From Solimonas sp041612095 (GTDB taxonomy: Bacteria; Pseudomonadota; Gammaproteobacteria; Nevskiales; Nevskiaceae), in contig JBFJJW010000021.1 in NCBI GenBank assembly GCA_041612095.1, positions 1-22,757 on the forward strand: DNA of 22,757 nucleotides, written 5' to 3'. The notes beneath the pieces are model-generated. The model was not told the origin of the DNA and made no database searches. It was given only the letters and a program-made list of their open reading frames with translations. Of this stretch, positions 1 to 7,169 are shown piece by piece; the first letter of the stretch is position 1, and every line of letters starts with the position of its first letter. The translations under genes were made by a program, and so were the position numbers.

Positions 1-12
1 CACATTGTGCCC

Positions 13-42
13 TTGCCAGCATCCACCGGCGCTGCCTATAGT
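13..42 (+). promoter_or_regulatory. Candidate sigma-70 promoter for the 84-734 gene
   Basis: A TTGCCA hexamer (13-18) and a TATAGT hexamer (37-42) are separated by 18 bases, close to the sigma-70 consensus. They lie about 40 bases upstream of the ATG at 84, and a strong purine-rich ribosome binding site (GGGGGAG, 73-79) comes just before that start. This is a reading by eye in a short leader; no transcript evidence is available. Confidence 0.4.
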
Positions 43-83
43 TCCGACACGCCAATTAAAGCATTTGGATCGGGGGAGTATTC

Positions 84-734
84 ATGCGTAGAACGTTGAT
101 GACGATAGCGGCAGCAGCCGCAGCGGCCGGACTGGGCACTGTCGCAGTAGCCGGGGATCTGGTGGACCGGTCGCCGCAGGCCAGCGCCTACCTGAGCTAC
201 AAATTTGGCGGCGTCGAGCAGATTGAAGGGGAATCATTCTTCTACGGCCTGCGCGTGGATGCCGACTCGCGTTCCGCCGATGACGCACGCCCGCCGCTGG
301 CTCGCGTCGAGTTCAATGCCCTGGGGTTCTCTTCGGCCAGCCTTAACGGCCTGCCCTTTGCCCGGCAGCTGCGCCTGAATCAGGTCGGCAGCGAGCGCGT
401 GTGGAGCGCAATGGATTGGGGCCTGCTGCTGGCAGGTGTGGTCGGCGTGGGCTTCGTAGCTTCGGAAGTCATCGATAACGGCGAGTCCGATGATCCGGCT
501 GGCGGCACGACGACCGGCAGCACGGCCGGTGGCGGCACGGGTGGCGAGACCACCGGCGGGGGCACCGGCGGCACCGGCGGTGGCGACACCACGGGCGGAA
601 CCGGCGGCTTGCTGGGTGGCCTGCCTGGTGGCTACCGCGCCGAGTACGGCGTTGACGCGGGATCCGCCATCGAACGGCAGCGCCTGCTGGATGGCGGTAC
701 CGGCTACATGGGCGATCTGATCGAACAGAACTGA
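84..734 (+). CDS. Secreted/membrane protein of unknown function with Gly/Thr-rich region
   Basis: I do not recognise this protein. It starts with a Sec-type signal peptide (two Arg, a long Ala-rich core, probable cut after VAVA at about residue 22). A soluble region of about 85 residues follows, then a hydrophobic segment at about 111-129 that could span a membrane. A low-complexity Gly/Thr region (about 139-182, built of GGT/GGG-like units) precedes a short C-terminal tail. The start is supported by the GGGGGAG ribosome binding site 5-11 bases upstream. It has its own candidate promoter and is followed by a strong hairpin, so it looks monocistronic. The layout suggests an exported envelope protein with a flexible linker; any function would be a guess. 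The reading frame is confident, the role unknown. Confidence 0.75.
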   Translation: MRRTLMTIAAAAAAAGLGTVAVAGDLVDRSPQASAYLSYKFGGVEQIEGESFFYGLRVDADSRSADDARPPLARVEFNALGFSSASLNGLPFARQLRLNQVGSERVWSAMDWGLLLAGVVGVGFVASEVIDNGESDDPAGGTTTGSTAGGGTGGETTGGGTGGTGGGDTTGGTGGLLGGLPGGYRAEYGVDAGSAIERQRLLDGGTGYMGDLIEQN

Positions 735-757
735 GGCATTTGCCACATCTGCAGACC

Positions 758-782
758 CAAGGGGAGCCACTGGCTCCCCTTG
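758..782 (+). terminator. Hairpin terminator candidate after the 84-734 gene
   Basis: A perfect 11-bp stem (CAAGGGGAGCC, 758-768, with GGCTCCCCTTG, 772-782) closes on a 3-base loop. It begins 24 bases after the stop codon. There is no long T tract after it (TGTCCGTTCT), so it is a strong hairpin but not a classical intrinsic terminator. It separates the first gene from the HTTM gene. Confidence 0.6.
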
Positions 783-829
783 TCCGTTCTGCGGCCTCCT
801 GACCGGGACTTGCTGCAAACTTCAGCGCC

Positions 830-2659
830 ATGAACCTCACATTCCAATCCCGCCATCCGCGTATCGCCGAGATCATTGGCATTGATCTGCGTACGCTCGC
901 CCTGTTTCGTGTTGCCTTGGGCACGGTGCTGTTCTGCAACATCATGCTGGCACTGTGGGATCTGCAGGCACTGTGGACTGATCTCGGCATCATGCCGCGC
1001 GCCTGGCTGATCGAAGCGGAAAGCCGGGCGCGCTGGTCATTGCATCTGGTCAGTGGCGAGACCTGGTTGATCGGCGCCCTTCTGCTCATCCAGGCCATCT
1101 GTGCGCTGATGTACGCCCTTGGATGGCGGACGCGCCTGGTCAACGTGCTGTCCTTCGTGCTCTGGGCGTCGCTGATCAACCGCAACCCGATGGTGCTGAT
1201 CGGCGGCGACATCCTGATGTGCTGCCTGCTGTTCTGGTCCATGTTCCTGCCGGTCGGCGCACGTTTCTCGGTCGACGCTGCCGTTGCCAGCAATCCACCG
1301 CCGAGCAATCCTCTGCATGTATCGCCAGCCTCGCTGGGCCTGCTGATTCAGGTGATGTCGGTCTATTTCTTCAGTGCGATTCTGAAGAACGCGCCGGAGT
1401 GGACCACCGACCTGACGGCGGTCTATTACGCGCTGTCGCTGGATCGGCACGTGCTGCCGTTGGGCAAGTTGCTGAACGAGTCCCTGCCGTTGACCAAGCT
1501 GCTCAGCGCCTATGTCTGGTGGCTGGAACTGCTCGGCCCCATCCTGATCTTCACGCCGTTTCTGCTGCGTCCGGTCCGTCTGCTGCTGATGCTCGGCTTC
1601 ATGTTGATGCACATAGGGTTCCTGCTGAGTCTTGAGTTGGGGCACTTTCCTTACGTCAGCCTGTCGTCGCTGACCGTATTCGCCGGCGGCTGGATCTGGG
1701 ACACCCTCGATCGACGCAACCAGCGCAAGCACCCGGGAACCTTGCGCATCTACTACGACAAGGACTGCGGCTTCTGCCTGAAAGTGTGCCGGCTGTTCCA
1801 GCAGTTCCTGATCCTGCCGCGCACGCAGCTGTCACCGGCGCAGGACACCCCACGTGCCCGCGCGCTGCTTGAAGCGAACAACTCCTGGGTTGTGATTGAC
1901 CCCGACGAGTCCGCACATCTGAAATGGCCGGCGTTTGCGGTGTTGCTCAAGCACTCGCCCCTGTGGGGCTGGCTGTGGCCACTTGCACGACGGCCGGGCA
2001 TGGCCATCCCGGGCAATCGGGCCTATGACTTCGTTGCCCGACACCGCGCCGGGTTCTCGAAGGTGACGGCGACACTACTGCCCACGCGCGCAGTGCAGTG
2101 GGAGCTGGGACGCCATTGGCAGCGGCTCGCGGCACTGTTGGTGGCTGCTGTCTTGGTTTGGAATCTGCATACCGTGCACTGGCTACCGCAGAAGACCTAT
2201 GCGCTGATGACCCCGACGTTCCGGGTACTGCGCATCGACCAGTTCTGGAACATGTTCGCACCATTTCCGCTGAAGGAAGATGGCTGGATGGTGATTCCCG
2301 GCACCTTGGCGGACGGCACCGAGCTGGACGTACTGCATCCAGACAGGGGCGCACCGAGTTACGAGAAGCCGGCGCTGTACTCTCAGGATCAGAGCAACAT
2401 CCGCTGGCTGACTTATCGCGGTCGCCTATGGGAAGCGCAGTACAGCCGCCACCGCATGTACTACGGCAAGTACCTGTGCCGGAGCTGGAATGCAGACAAG
2501 CTCGACGATCAGGAGGCCCGCAGCAAGCGGCTGATGGCCTTCAAGATCGTCTACATGCTGGAGCGCACGCCCCCGCCGGGTGAGACCGCCAAGGTCGAGC
2601 AGGTGGTGCTGTGGCGCCACGAGTGCTTCCCCGGGACCTCGCGCAGCGAAGTGCCTTGA
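830..2659 (+). CDS. HTTM-domain membrane protein with internal DCC thiol-disulfide domain
   Basis: A 609-residue polytopic membrane protein. The N-terminal ~290 residues contain several hydrophobic helices of the HTTM (vitamin-K gamma-carboxylase-like) type. A soluble DCC/DUF393 domain follows, marked by YYDKDCGFC with a Cys-x-x-Cys pair at C313 and C316. Another hydrophobic segment (about residues 431-445, AALLVAAVLVW) and a soluble C-terminal domain of about 150 residues follow. DCC domains resemble thioredoxin-like oxidoreductases; HTTM proteins in bacteria are mostly uncharacterised, so the substrate is unknown. This HTTM-DCC fusion is seen in other bacteria as far as I recall. No obvious ribosome binding site precedes the ATG at 830. 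It is probably not part of the pigment cluster. Confidence 0.85.
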   Translation: MNLTFQSRHPRIAEIIGIDLRTLALFRVALGTVLFCNIMLALWDLQALWTDLGIMPRAWLIEAESRARWSLHLVSGETWLIGALLLIQAICALMYALGWRTRLVNVLSFVLWASLINRNPMVLIGGDILMCCLLFWSMFLPVGARFSVDAAVASNPPPSNPLHVSPASLGLLIQVMSVYFFSAILKNAPEWTTDLTAVYYALSLDRHVLPLGKLLNESLPLTKLLSAYVWWLELLGPILIFTPFLLRPVRLLLMLGFMLMHIGFLLSLELGHFPYVSLSSLTVFAGGWIWDTLDRRNQRKHPGTLRIYYDKDCGFCLKVCRLFQQFLILPRTQLSPAQDTPRARALLEANNSWVVIDPDESAHLKWPAFAVLLKHSPLWGWLWPLARRPGMAIPGNRAYDFVARHRAGFSKVTATLLPTRAVQWELGRHWQRLAALLVAAVLVWNLHTVHWLPQKTYALMTPTFRVLRIDQFWNMFAPFPLKEDGWMVIPGTLADGTELDVLHPDRGAPSYEKPALYSQDQSNIRWLTYRGRLWEAQYSRHRMYYGKYLCRSWNADKLDDQEARSKRLMAFKIVYMLERTPPPGETAKVEQVVLWRHECFPGTSRSEVP

Positions 2660-2701
2660 GCACGCCCCTATCACCTCAGGGGACCAACGCGCTGTCGGCC
2701 C

Positions 2702-3499
2702 ATGATTGATATCGGCGCGAATCTGGCACACGACAGTTTCGACGCTGATCGTGACGCGGTACTGGCGCGCGCAGCTGCCGCTGGCGTTGCACAGATCATT
2801 GTGACCGGCAGCTCGTTGGATAGCGCCGAGCGGGCAGTCCAACTGGCCCGGCAGCACCCTGGCATGCTTTACGCCACGGCAGGCCTGCACCCGCACCATG
2901 CCAGCGAATGGTCACCCGATCATCTGCACCGATTTCGCGATCTGGCCCAGCAGATCGAGTGCGTAGCCTTGGGAGAATGCGGGCTCGACTACTTCCGCGA
3001 TTTCTCGCCGCGCGAGGACCAGCGCCGCGCATTCACGGCACAGTTGCGGCTGGCTGCCGACCTGGGCATGCCGCTGTTTCTGCATCAACGCGACGCCCAC
3101 GCCGACTTCCACGCGATTCTGCAGGAGTACCGCCCCCAGCTCGGGGCCGTCGTCGTGCATTGCTTCACCGATACGCGGGCCGCACTGAACGACTATCTGG
3201 CCCTCGACTGCCACATCGGCATCACCGGCTGGATCTGCGACGAGCGTCGCGGCCGGCATTTGATCGAGGCTGTCACCGACATCCCGGCCGATCGACTGAT
3301 GGTGGAGACCGACGCGCCCTATCTGCTGCCCCGGACCGCGCCAAAATCGACCAGCCGGCGCAACGAGCCGGCCATGCTGCCGTGGGTGGTTCGCGCAGTC
3401 GCCGATGCCCGCTCCGAAACGCTGGAAGCAACTGCGGCGGCAACCAGCGCCAATGCTCGGCACTTCTTCGGGCTGGCGCTCAGTCTGGGCACCTCCTGA
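2702..3499 (+). CDS. tatD: TatD family metal-dependent DNase
   Basis: A 265-residue TIM-barrel metallohydrolase. The family signature is present in order: the N-terminal strand MIDIGANL (as in TatD itself, instead of the DxHxH of the YcfH/YjjV branches), GLHPHHA, GECGLDYFRDF, LHQRDA, VHCFTD and the metal-binding ETDAPYL near the C-terminus. TatD proteins are Mg-dependent 3'-5' exonucleases implicated in DNA repair and DNA degradation. The length is normal. It follows the HTTM gene by 42 bases on the same strand and may be co-transcribed with it. An imperfect cluster of G residues precedes the ATG, with no clear Shine-Dalgarno. It is a housekeeping neighbour of the pigment genes. Confidence 0.93.
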   Translation: MIDIGANLAHDSFDADRDAVLARAAAAGVAQIIVTGSSLDSAERAVQLARQHPGMLYATAGLHPHHASEWSPDHLHRFRDLAQQIECVALGECGLDYFRDFSPREDQRRAFTAQLRLAADLGMPLFLHQRDAHADFHAILQEYRPQLGAVVVHCFTDTRAALNDYLALDCHIGITGWICDERRGRHLIEAVTDIPADRLMVETDAPYLLPRTAPKSTSRRNEPAMLPWVVRAVADARSETLEATAAATSANARHFFGLALSLGTS

Positions 3500-3504
3500 A
3501 CGCA

Positions 3505-3543
3505 CGGCCTCGGCACGGGCTCGATTCACCCGCACCGAGGCCG
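3505..3543. terminator. Probable bidirectional terminator between convergent genes
   Basis: A 9-bp perfect stem (CGGCCTCGG, 3505-3513, with CCGAGGCCG, 3535-3543) continues after a two-base internal mismatch into a 4-bp CGGG/CCCG stem. It lies between the stops of tatD (plus) and the 3554-3991 gene (minus), where a shared terminator is expected. No T tract is visible on either strand. Confidence 0.5.
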
Positions 3544-3553
3544 CCGAGCTTGC

Positions 3554-3991
3554 TTAGGGCAGCGTGACCACGGTCCCGCGCAGCGCGACGCCGCCGGTCA
3601 CCGTGCCGGCGCCGCACTCATATTCGGTCTCGCTGACAAACTCCTGATTGCGGTAGACGCTGTGGATGCCCACCACCGCATTGCCGCCCTCCCGCTTGGC
3701 GCGGTCCTGCAGCGCCAGCACGGCGGACAACCAGGCCCACTCGCAGGCCTCCTTATCCGACTTGTTGAAGAAGTTGGTCTTCTTGTTGGAGGTGTAGGTG
3801 CCGTACTCCTTGCCCTTTGGGTAGTCCTGCTTGCCCCAGTAGAGCTTGACGTTCGGATCGATGCGCGTACCGGCGCTGGCCACGGCCTCGGCCACCGGCA
3901 AACGCAAACGGTCGTCCCTGGCCTGCGCATTGAAGCTCAGCACCGCGCCCAATGCCATGACCAATGCCGCGATACCCAATGATTTCGTCAT
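3554..3991 (-). CDS. Small secreted protein of unknown function
   Basis: The chosen start at 3991 gives a 145-residue protein beginning MTKSLGIAALVMALG, a clean signal peptide with a probable cut after NAQA (residue 24). A GAGAG ribosome binding site lies just upstream, which is why this start is preferred over the longer frame from 4075. The mature part is soluble, with two Cys residues (in EACEW and EYECGAG) that could form a disulfide, and a C-terminal Gly/Val-rich segment including GGNAVVGIHSVY. It resembles small proteins carried in databases under the misleading name 'excinuclease ATPase subunit', but has no ATP-binding motif, so I would not use that name. It lies 106 bases downstream of the ketosynthase on the same strand and may be read through from it. 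Function unknown. Confidence 0.8.
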   Translation of the reverse strand: MTKSLGIAALVMALGAVLSFNAQARDDRLRLPVAEAVASAGTRIDPNVKLYWGKQDYPKGKEYGTYTSNKKTNFFNKSDKEACEWAWLSAVLALQDRAKREGGNAVVGIHSVYRNQEFVSETEYECGAGTVTGGVALRGTVVTLP

Positions 3992-4097
3992 CTGCGTTTC
4001 TCTCGATTTAGTGATTAGCCCGCAACCTGCCCACCGATCCCGACAGGCACCGGGGGCACGGTTATCCAACAGCAAAAAACGATGCGCCGTGACTGGC

Positions 4098-5324
4098 TCA
4101 GCCGTACTTCCGGAAAATCAATGACGTGTTGATGCCGCCAAAGGCAAAATTATTGTTCATCACGTACTCGCCCTGCAGCGAGCGTCCCTCCCCCATCAGA
4201 TAGTCCAGATCAGCACAGCGCGGATCCCGTTCGCGCAGGTTCAAGGTCGGCGCGAACCATCCGCGGTTCATCATCTCGATCAGCCACCAGCTTTCGATGG
4301 CCCCGCAAGCACCCAGCGTATGGCCCAGGTAGCCCTTCATCGAACTGATGGGCTGGCGCTCGCCAAACAGGCGCTGCGTAGCGTGGCTTTCGGCGATATC
4401 GCCCTGCTCGGTGGCTGTGCCATGGGCCGAGACGTAGGCGATATCTGCGGGGCTGAGACCGGCGTCGGTCAGCGCCAGTTCCATGGCCCGCTGCATGGTA
4501 TGGGTGTTCGGATGCGTGACATGGTCGCCATCGGAATTGCTCCCGAAACCGACAATTTCGGCATGGATGCGGGCACCGCGCGCGCGCGCATGCTCGAGTT
4601 CTTCCAAGATCAGGGTCCCGGCCCCCTCGCCGATCACCAGGCCGTCGCGATCCTTGTCAAACGGCGCTGGCGAAGATTTCGGAGCGTCGTTGCGGGTGCT
4701 GGTCGCATACAGCGTGTCGAACACGGCAGCTTCGGTCGGGCACAACTCCTCGGCGCCGCCCGCCACCATCAATTGCTGACGCCCAAACCGTATGGCCTCG
4801 TAGGCATAGCCGATGCCCTGGCTACCGGAGGTGCAGGCGCTGGACGTGGTGATGACCCGGCCCTTCAAGCCGAAGTGCACTCCAATGTTGACTGCTGTGG
4901 TGTGCGGCATCATGCGGATGTACGTGGTCGCGTTGATGCCTCCCATCTCGCCGCTGGTCAGCATCTGTCCGAATTCACTGACGGCATCCGTACTGCCGGT
5001 GCTGGAGCCGTACGCGACTCCCATGCGGCCATCGCTGATCTGCTGGTCTCCGAGCAGCCCGGCGTCCGCCAGCGCCCGCTCGGTGGCCACCGCTGCCAGC
5101 TGCGAGACCCGGCCCATCGTACGCAGGGACTTTCGTGTGTAGTGCGCAGGCATCACGAAATCGCGCACCGGGCCGGCCAGACGGGTATTCAGGTCCGGGT
5201 GCCGCTCCCAAGCGCTCATGTATTCGATGCCACTGCGGCCTTCGCGCAGCCCGGATTCAATCTGCTGCCAGTTCTCACCCAGCGAAGTAATTCCGGCCAT
5301 GCCGGTCACGACGACGCGCCGCAT
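4098..5324 (-). CDS. Beta-ketoacyl-ACP synthase, ApeR-like (FabF family)
   Basis: The start at 5324 (MRRVVVTGMAGITSLG) gives 408 residues, normal for FabF-type condensing enzymes; the longer frame to 5513 adds an arginine-rich stretch that is only a shadow of the upstream gene. The catalytic triad is intact: Cys164 in SSACTSGSQG, His301 in SAHGTATEQGD and His335 in KGYLGHTLG. It would perform Claisen condensation of malonyl-ACP with the growing aryl polyenoyl chain. Its start overlaps the ketoreductase stop by one base (TGATG), which implies translational coupling. The order lipoprotein-dehydratase-ketoreductase-ketosynthase matches the end of the E. coli aryl polyene operon (apeN, P, Q, R; apeO lies elsewhere here). 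The exact division of labour with the second ketosynthase (18576-19751) is inferred. Confidence 0.92.
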   Translation of the reverse strand: MRRVVVTGMAGITSLGENWQQIESGLREGRSGIEYMSAWERHPDLNTRLAGPVRDFVMPAHYTRKSLRTMGRVSQLAAVATERALADAGLLGDQQISDGRMGVAYGSSTGSTDAVSEFGQMLTSGEMGGINATTYIRMMPHTTAVNIGVHFGLKGRVITTSSACTSGSQGIGYAYEAIRFGRQQLMVAGGAEELCPTEAAVFDTLYATSTRNDAPKSSPAPFDKDRDGLVIGEGAGTLILEELEHARARGARIHAEIVGFGSNSDGDHVTHPNTHTMQRAMELALTDAGLSPADIAYVSAHGTATEQGDIAESHATQRLFGERQPISSMKGYLGHTLGACGAIESWWLIEMMNRGWFAPTLNLRERDPRCADLDYLMGEGRSLQGEYVMNNNFAFGGINTSLIFRKYG

Positions 5325-6049
5325 CAGCACAGTCCGCCGTTGACCGCTATGACTTGGCGGGTGATGTAGGCCGCACCCTCGGACAGCAGATAACTCACCA
5401 GACTCGCCACTTCCTCGGGCTCCCCGACCCGCTGTGCGGGTATCATTTTCAACGCCTCGTCGACCGGCGCGTCGGCGATCATATCGGTTCTGATCAAGCC
5501 CGGCGCCACGCAATTCACGGTGATCCTGCGGCTGGCCAGTTCCACCGCCAGCGCCTTGCTGGCCCCGATGATGCCGGCCTTGGCTGCACTGTAGTTGACC
5601 TGGCCGCGGTTGCCGATCAGCCCGGAGACTGACGAAAGGGTCACGATCCGGCCGGGTGCCCGGCGCCTGATCATGGGCATGACCAATGGCTGCAGCACGT
5701 TGTAGAAGCTGTCGAGGTTGGTGTGCACCACCTGGTCCCAGTCGTCGCCGCCAAGCGCCGGAAACGCGCCATCGCGGGCAATTCCGGCGTTACAGACGAC
5801 GCCGTAGGGTGCGGAGTGCGCCTCCACATCGCCAAGCAACGCCGCCGCCGTCGCGGCGCGATCAGCGACATCAAATACCCGGCTTCGAGCCTCGCCGCCG
5901 GCGCCGGCGATCGCCTCGCGAACATCGGCCAAGGCCGCGGACTCTCTGCGGCCGTGCAGGATGACACCGTATCCCTCGCGCGCCAGATGCAGCGCAATCG
6001 CGCGCCCTATGCCTCGGCTGGAGCCGGTTACCAGTACCCATTGCTTCAT
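5324..6049 (-). CDS. 3-oxoacyl-ACP reductase, ApeQ-like (FabG/SDR family)
   Basis: A 241-residue short-chain dehydrogenase. The dinucleotide-binding motif TGSSRGIG is at residues 8-15 and the NAG motif at 87-89. The catalytic set is N111, S140, Y153 and K157 (YSAAK). Arg residues after the glycine motif (HGRR, about 32-35) suit NADPH. It should reduce each beta-keto group of the growing chain to the beta-hydroxyl. It overlaps the upstream dehydratase by four bases (ATGA) and the downstream ketosynthase by one base. That position, between a dehydratase and a ketosynthase, argues for a dedicated polyene ketoreductase and not the housekeeping FabG. Confidence 0.93.
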   Translation of the reverse strand: MKQWVLVTGSSRGIGRAIALHLAREGYGVILHGRRESAALADVREAIAGAGGEARSRVFDVADRAATAAALLGDVEAHSAPYGVVCNAGIARDGAFPALGGDDWDQVVHTNLDSFYNVLQPLVMPMIRRRAPGRIVTLSSVSGLIGNRGQVNYSAAKAGIIGASKALAVELASRRITVNCVAPGLIRTDMIADAPVDEALKMIPAQRVGEPEEVASLVSYLLSEGAAYITRQVIAVNGGLC

Positions 6050-6510
6050 CGTCTCGCTCCCCCCAGTACCGCCTCCGGATTCTGGGGTCGGTAGGCCTTG
6101 ATCTCAGCCCGCGCCAGGCAGCGCTGGTGCTCGCGAATCTCGCATGCGAACACTGCCAGATCGCTGGCGTCGCGCAGCAAGATCTGGGCATGTAGCTGCA
6201 GCTGCGCCCCCATTTTGAACCAAGGCACCTCCGCTGCGTAGCGCCGAGTGCCGAGCAGGAAGCCGATGCCCGGCCGCTCGCCTCGCTGGCACTGTTCGAT
6301 GCCCCCGTAGGCCGCAGCCGCCTGCGCCATGTATTCGATCCCGACCCAGGCCGGCACGCCTCGCGCATCGGCCAGGAAGCTGTCGGCACGCACCTGCAGG
6401 CCGGCCAGCACCCAGTCACGCCCGTAGTCGTCGATGCGATCAAGCAAAAGCAACTGCCCGCGATGTGGCAGTACCTGCTCCACGCTGTAGCGCTGTCCCG
6501 GTACCAGCAT
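6046..6510 (-). CDS. Hotdog-fold 3-hydroxyacyl-ACP dehydratase, ApeP-like
   Basis: A 154-residue single-hotdog protein of the ApeP type. Its N-terminal VLPHRGQLLLLDRI carries the likely catalytic His16, and WVGIEYMAQAAAAYGG carries the likely acidic partner Glu59. Family knowledge: such enzymes dehydrate beta-hydroxyacyl-ACP to the trans-enoyl form, and without an enoyl reductase the double bonds accumulate as a polyene. It begins four bases after the lipoprotein gene and overlaps the ketoreductase by an ATGA. A second, more divergent protein with the same motif layout is at 20536-20988. Confidence 0.88.
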   Translation of the reverse strand: MLVPGQRYSVEQVLPHRGQLLLLDRIDDYGRDWVLAGLQVRADSFLADARGVPAWVGIEYMAQAAAAYGGIEQCQRGERPGIGFLLGTRRYAAEVPWFKMGAQLQLHAQILLRDASDLAVFACEIREHQRCLARAEIKAYRPQNPEAVLGGARR

Positions 6511-6514
6511 GCGC

Positions 6515-7081
6515 CTACTCGTAGGACCGCGATTCTACGGCCAGCGAGTAGCCGTAGCGGAAGTTGCTGAGCCAGAGGGGCCCCGCCCAGGGGTCGATCG
6601 CGGAATAGTGCACCTCGGCCACCAGTTGTCCCGCTTGGCGCAAACGCCGGCTGCCGGGCCGCGGCTCGCTAATCTCCCAGCGCGTGCCCAGATAGGCCGC
6701 CTGCAAGGCTGGCAGCGGCCAATAGGCCAACTGCAGGTCGGCCAGCAATCGCTCCGGCGAGACCTCGGCGGGCAGCATCGGGCCGCTCTGAACCTGCATC
6801 TTGTCCGGGCCTTCGTAGCTCAGACCAAACACGCGCTGTCCCAGCGCGCTAAGGCCCAGAACGTCTATGCGTTCATCGGTTACGGTCAGCACGCATTGCA
6901 AGGCCGCCTCGCGTTCCTTGAACGCCACGTGCACAATTTGCAGGGTTTGAACTGAACGCGCCAAGGTCGCCGGCGCCAACAGCGGCGGCATGGCATCAGG
7001 CTGCGGCTGCGGCCCCAGAAGGCTGCAGCTGGAGAGCAACAGCCCGGCCAACATGGCGAGAGGTGCTACCGGTAGCGTCAT
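6515..7081 (-). CDS. DUF3261 family outer-membrane lipoprotein, ApeN-like
   Basis: A 188-residue protein with a lipoprotein signal: hydrophobic core followed by the lipobox LSSC, with Cys19 as the lipidated residue. The residue after Cys is Ser, which favours sorting to the outer membrane. The rest is soluble and matches the DUF3261 type that accompanies LolA-like and MMPL proteins in aryl polyene clusters. It is therefore probably part of the transport or anchoring of the pigment at the outer membrane; the direct molecular role is not established to my knowledge. It is the first gene of the minus-strand block A and diverges from the halogenase-like gene. Confidence 0.82.
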   Translation of the reverse strand: MTLPVAPLAMLAGLLLSSCSLLGPQPQPDAMPPLLAPATLARSVQTLQIVHVAFKEREAALQCVLTVTDERIDVLGLSALGQRVFGLSYEGPDKMQVQSGPMLPAEVSPERLLADLQLAYWPLPALQAAYLGTRWEISEPRPGSRRLRQAGQLVAEVHYSAIDPWAGPLWLSNFRYGYSLAVESRSYE

Positions 7082-7169
7082 GTGCTTTTCGTTTTAGTTG
7101 TCAGTCAGACAGAACCAAGATCCCGACAAAAATAACAGACCCGTCAGGGCGGTCGCAGGAAGAATAGCA
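7082..7169. promoter_or_regulatory. Divergent intergenic region between lipoprotein and halogenase genes
   Basis: These 88 bases separate two divergent genes and must hold the start signals for at least one of them. They are clearly more AT-rich than the neighbouring genes. A weak minus-strand pair (TTGGTT, 16 bases, TAAAAC) is the best sigma-70-like match I can see, and it is poor. The plus-strand gene has a GCAGGAAGAA ribosome binding site before its ATG at 7170. No clear operator was found. Confidence 0.35.

Noticed and set aside
484..629. Possible CRISPR or tandem DNA repeat in the GGT-rich region
   Set aside because: The repetition is short, irregular and in frame with the protein; there are no fixed repeats or spacers.
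469..1308. 279-residue minus-strand open frame spanning the first gene, the hairpin and the HTTM start
   Set aside because: It crosses two convincing plus-strand genes and a hairpin terminator, and has the Arg/Ser-rich composition of a shadow frame.
3554..3991. Reading this gene as a UvrA/excinuclease subunit
   Set aside because: The protein is small and secreted with no Walker motifs; the database-style name would be misleading.
4320..5369. 349-residue open frame on the plus strand opposite the ApeR-like ketosynthase
   Set aside because: Antisense shadow of a protein with an intact catalytic triad; composition is low-information and no motif is visible.
5325..5513. N-terminal extension of the ketosynthase frame beyond 5324
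   Set aside because: The 63 extra residues overlap the ketoreductase 3' end, are Arg/Gly-rich, and precede the canonical FabF start MRRVVVTG.
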